From Diploptera punctata (Eukaryota; Arthropoda; Insecta; Blattodea; Blaberidae), in contig JASPKZ010003424.1 in the NCBI GenBank assembly GCA_030220185.1, positions 1,423,501-1,487,500 of the forward strand: a stretch of DNA of 64,000 bases, given 5' to 3'. The notes under the pieces were generated by a model. That model worked only from the letters and a program-made list of their open reading frames with translations, searched no databases and was not told the origin of the DNA. The position numbers and the translations under genes are program-made. Positions 63,883 to 64,000 of the stretch are shown in pieces (the stretch's first letter is position 1; the number at the start of each line of letters is the position of its first letter).

Positions 63883-64000
63883 TTTAAACAGGAATTCAAA
63901 ATTATTTCACATTTATGTTGGTAAATTGAGAGCCTAGATTTTTGGCTTCTTCAGAAATTCAATAACTCGTATATTTTTAATTTTTAATTAGTATTATAAT

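Overview
The window is AT-rich, repeat-dominated DNA from an animal genome, most likely an insect. The tRNA-headed SINEs, 3'-truncated non-LTR retrotransposons ending in short microsatellites, mariner and Tc1-like relics and dense (AAT)n and (TA)n tracts suggest a large polyneopteran-type genome such as a cockroach or relative; the order-level guess rests on general familiarity with such repeats and was not tested. I see no intact host gene, no rRNA, no functional tRNA, no CRISPR and no bacterial operon. Almost every open reading frame is a fragment of a transposon or falls in low-complexity sequence. Names such as LINE-A, SINE-1 or element H are working labels for this window only.

Layout. 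1-770: a LINE-A scrap and a tRNA-like SINE head. 765-2490: an eleven-unit satellite of 156-157 bp. 2.6-6.4 kb: several tRNA-derived SINEs among AAT and TAG microsatellites. 7.8-8.8 kb: the first copy of element H, itself interrupted by another retroposon. 9.4-10.7 kb: two copies of the 'P' retroposon family, the second carrying a reverse-strand gag-like ORF1 fragment. 11-21 kb: LINE-A and LINE-B reverse-transcriptase tails, a Tc1-like transposase start and a tandem dimer repeat. 21.2-22.3 kb: a piggyBac-like MITE with a P-family element nested in it. 22.9-34.3 kb: two element H copies, LINE-B tails, a MITE flanked by TTAA and a foldback retroposon with a 13-bp target duplication. 35.5-48.8 kb: a short tandem repeat, a Jockey-like reverse-transcriptase end, two copies of a zinc-knuckle-ended LINE, SINEs and a fourth element H copy. 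49.6-57 kb: foldback elements, a LINE-B copy split by element H, a giant AAT/ATT inverted microsatellite, and a SINE split by a LINE-A insertion with a 12-bp duplication. 57.8-62.4 kb: an inverted repeat, a transposon holding an exon-like insert, a foldback mariner and a near-perfect palindromic retroposon. 62.5-64 kb: LINE-A tails and a SINE.

How the parts fit. The LINE copies are 3' ends only, as expected from 5'-truncated target-primed insertion. The SINEs share interchangeable heads and tails. Nested insertions give relative ages: element H is younger than the LINE-B copy near 52 kb; LINE-A is younger than SINE-1 near 56.5 kb; the P element near 21.3 kb is younger than the MITE around it. 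The least familiar items are element H (five copies with a roughly 100-bp nested hairpin at one end), the palindromic retroposons at 33.5 and 61.7 kb, and the exon-like acidic ORF near 59 kb.
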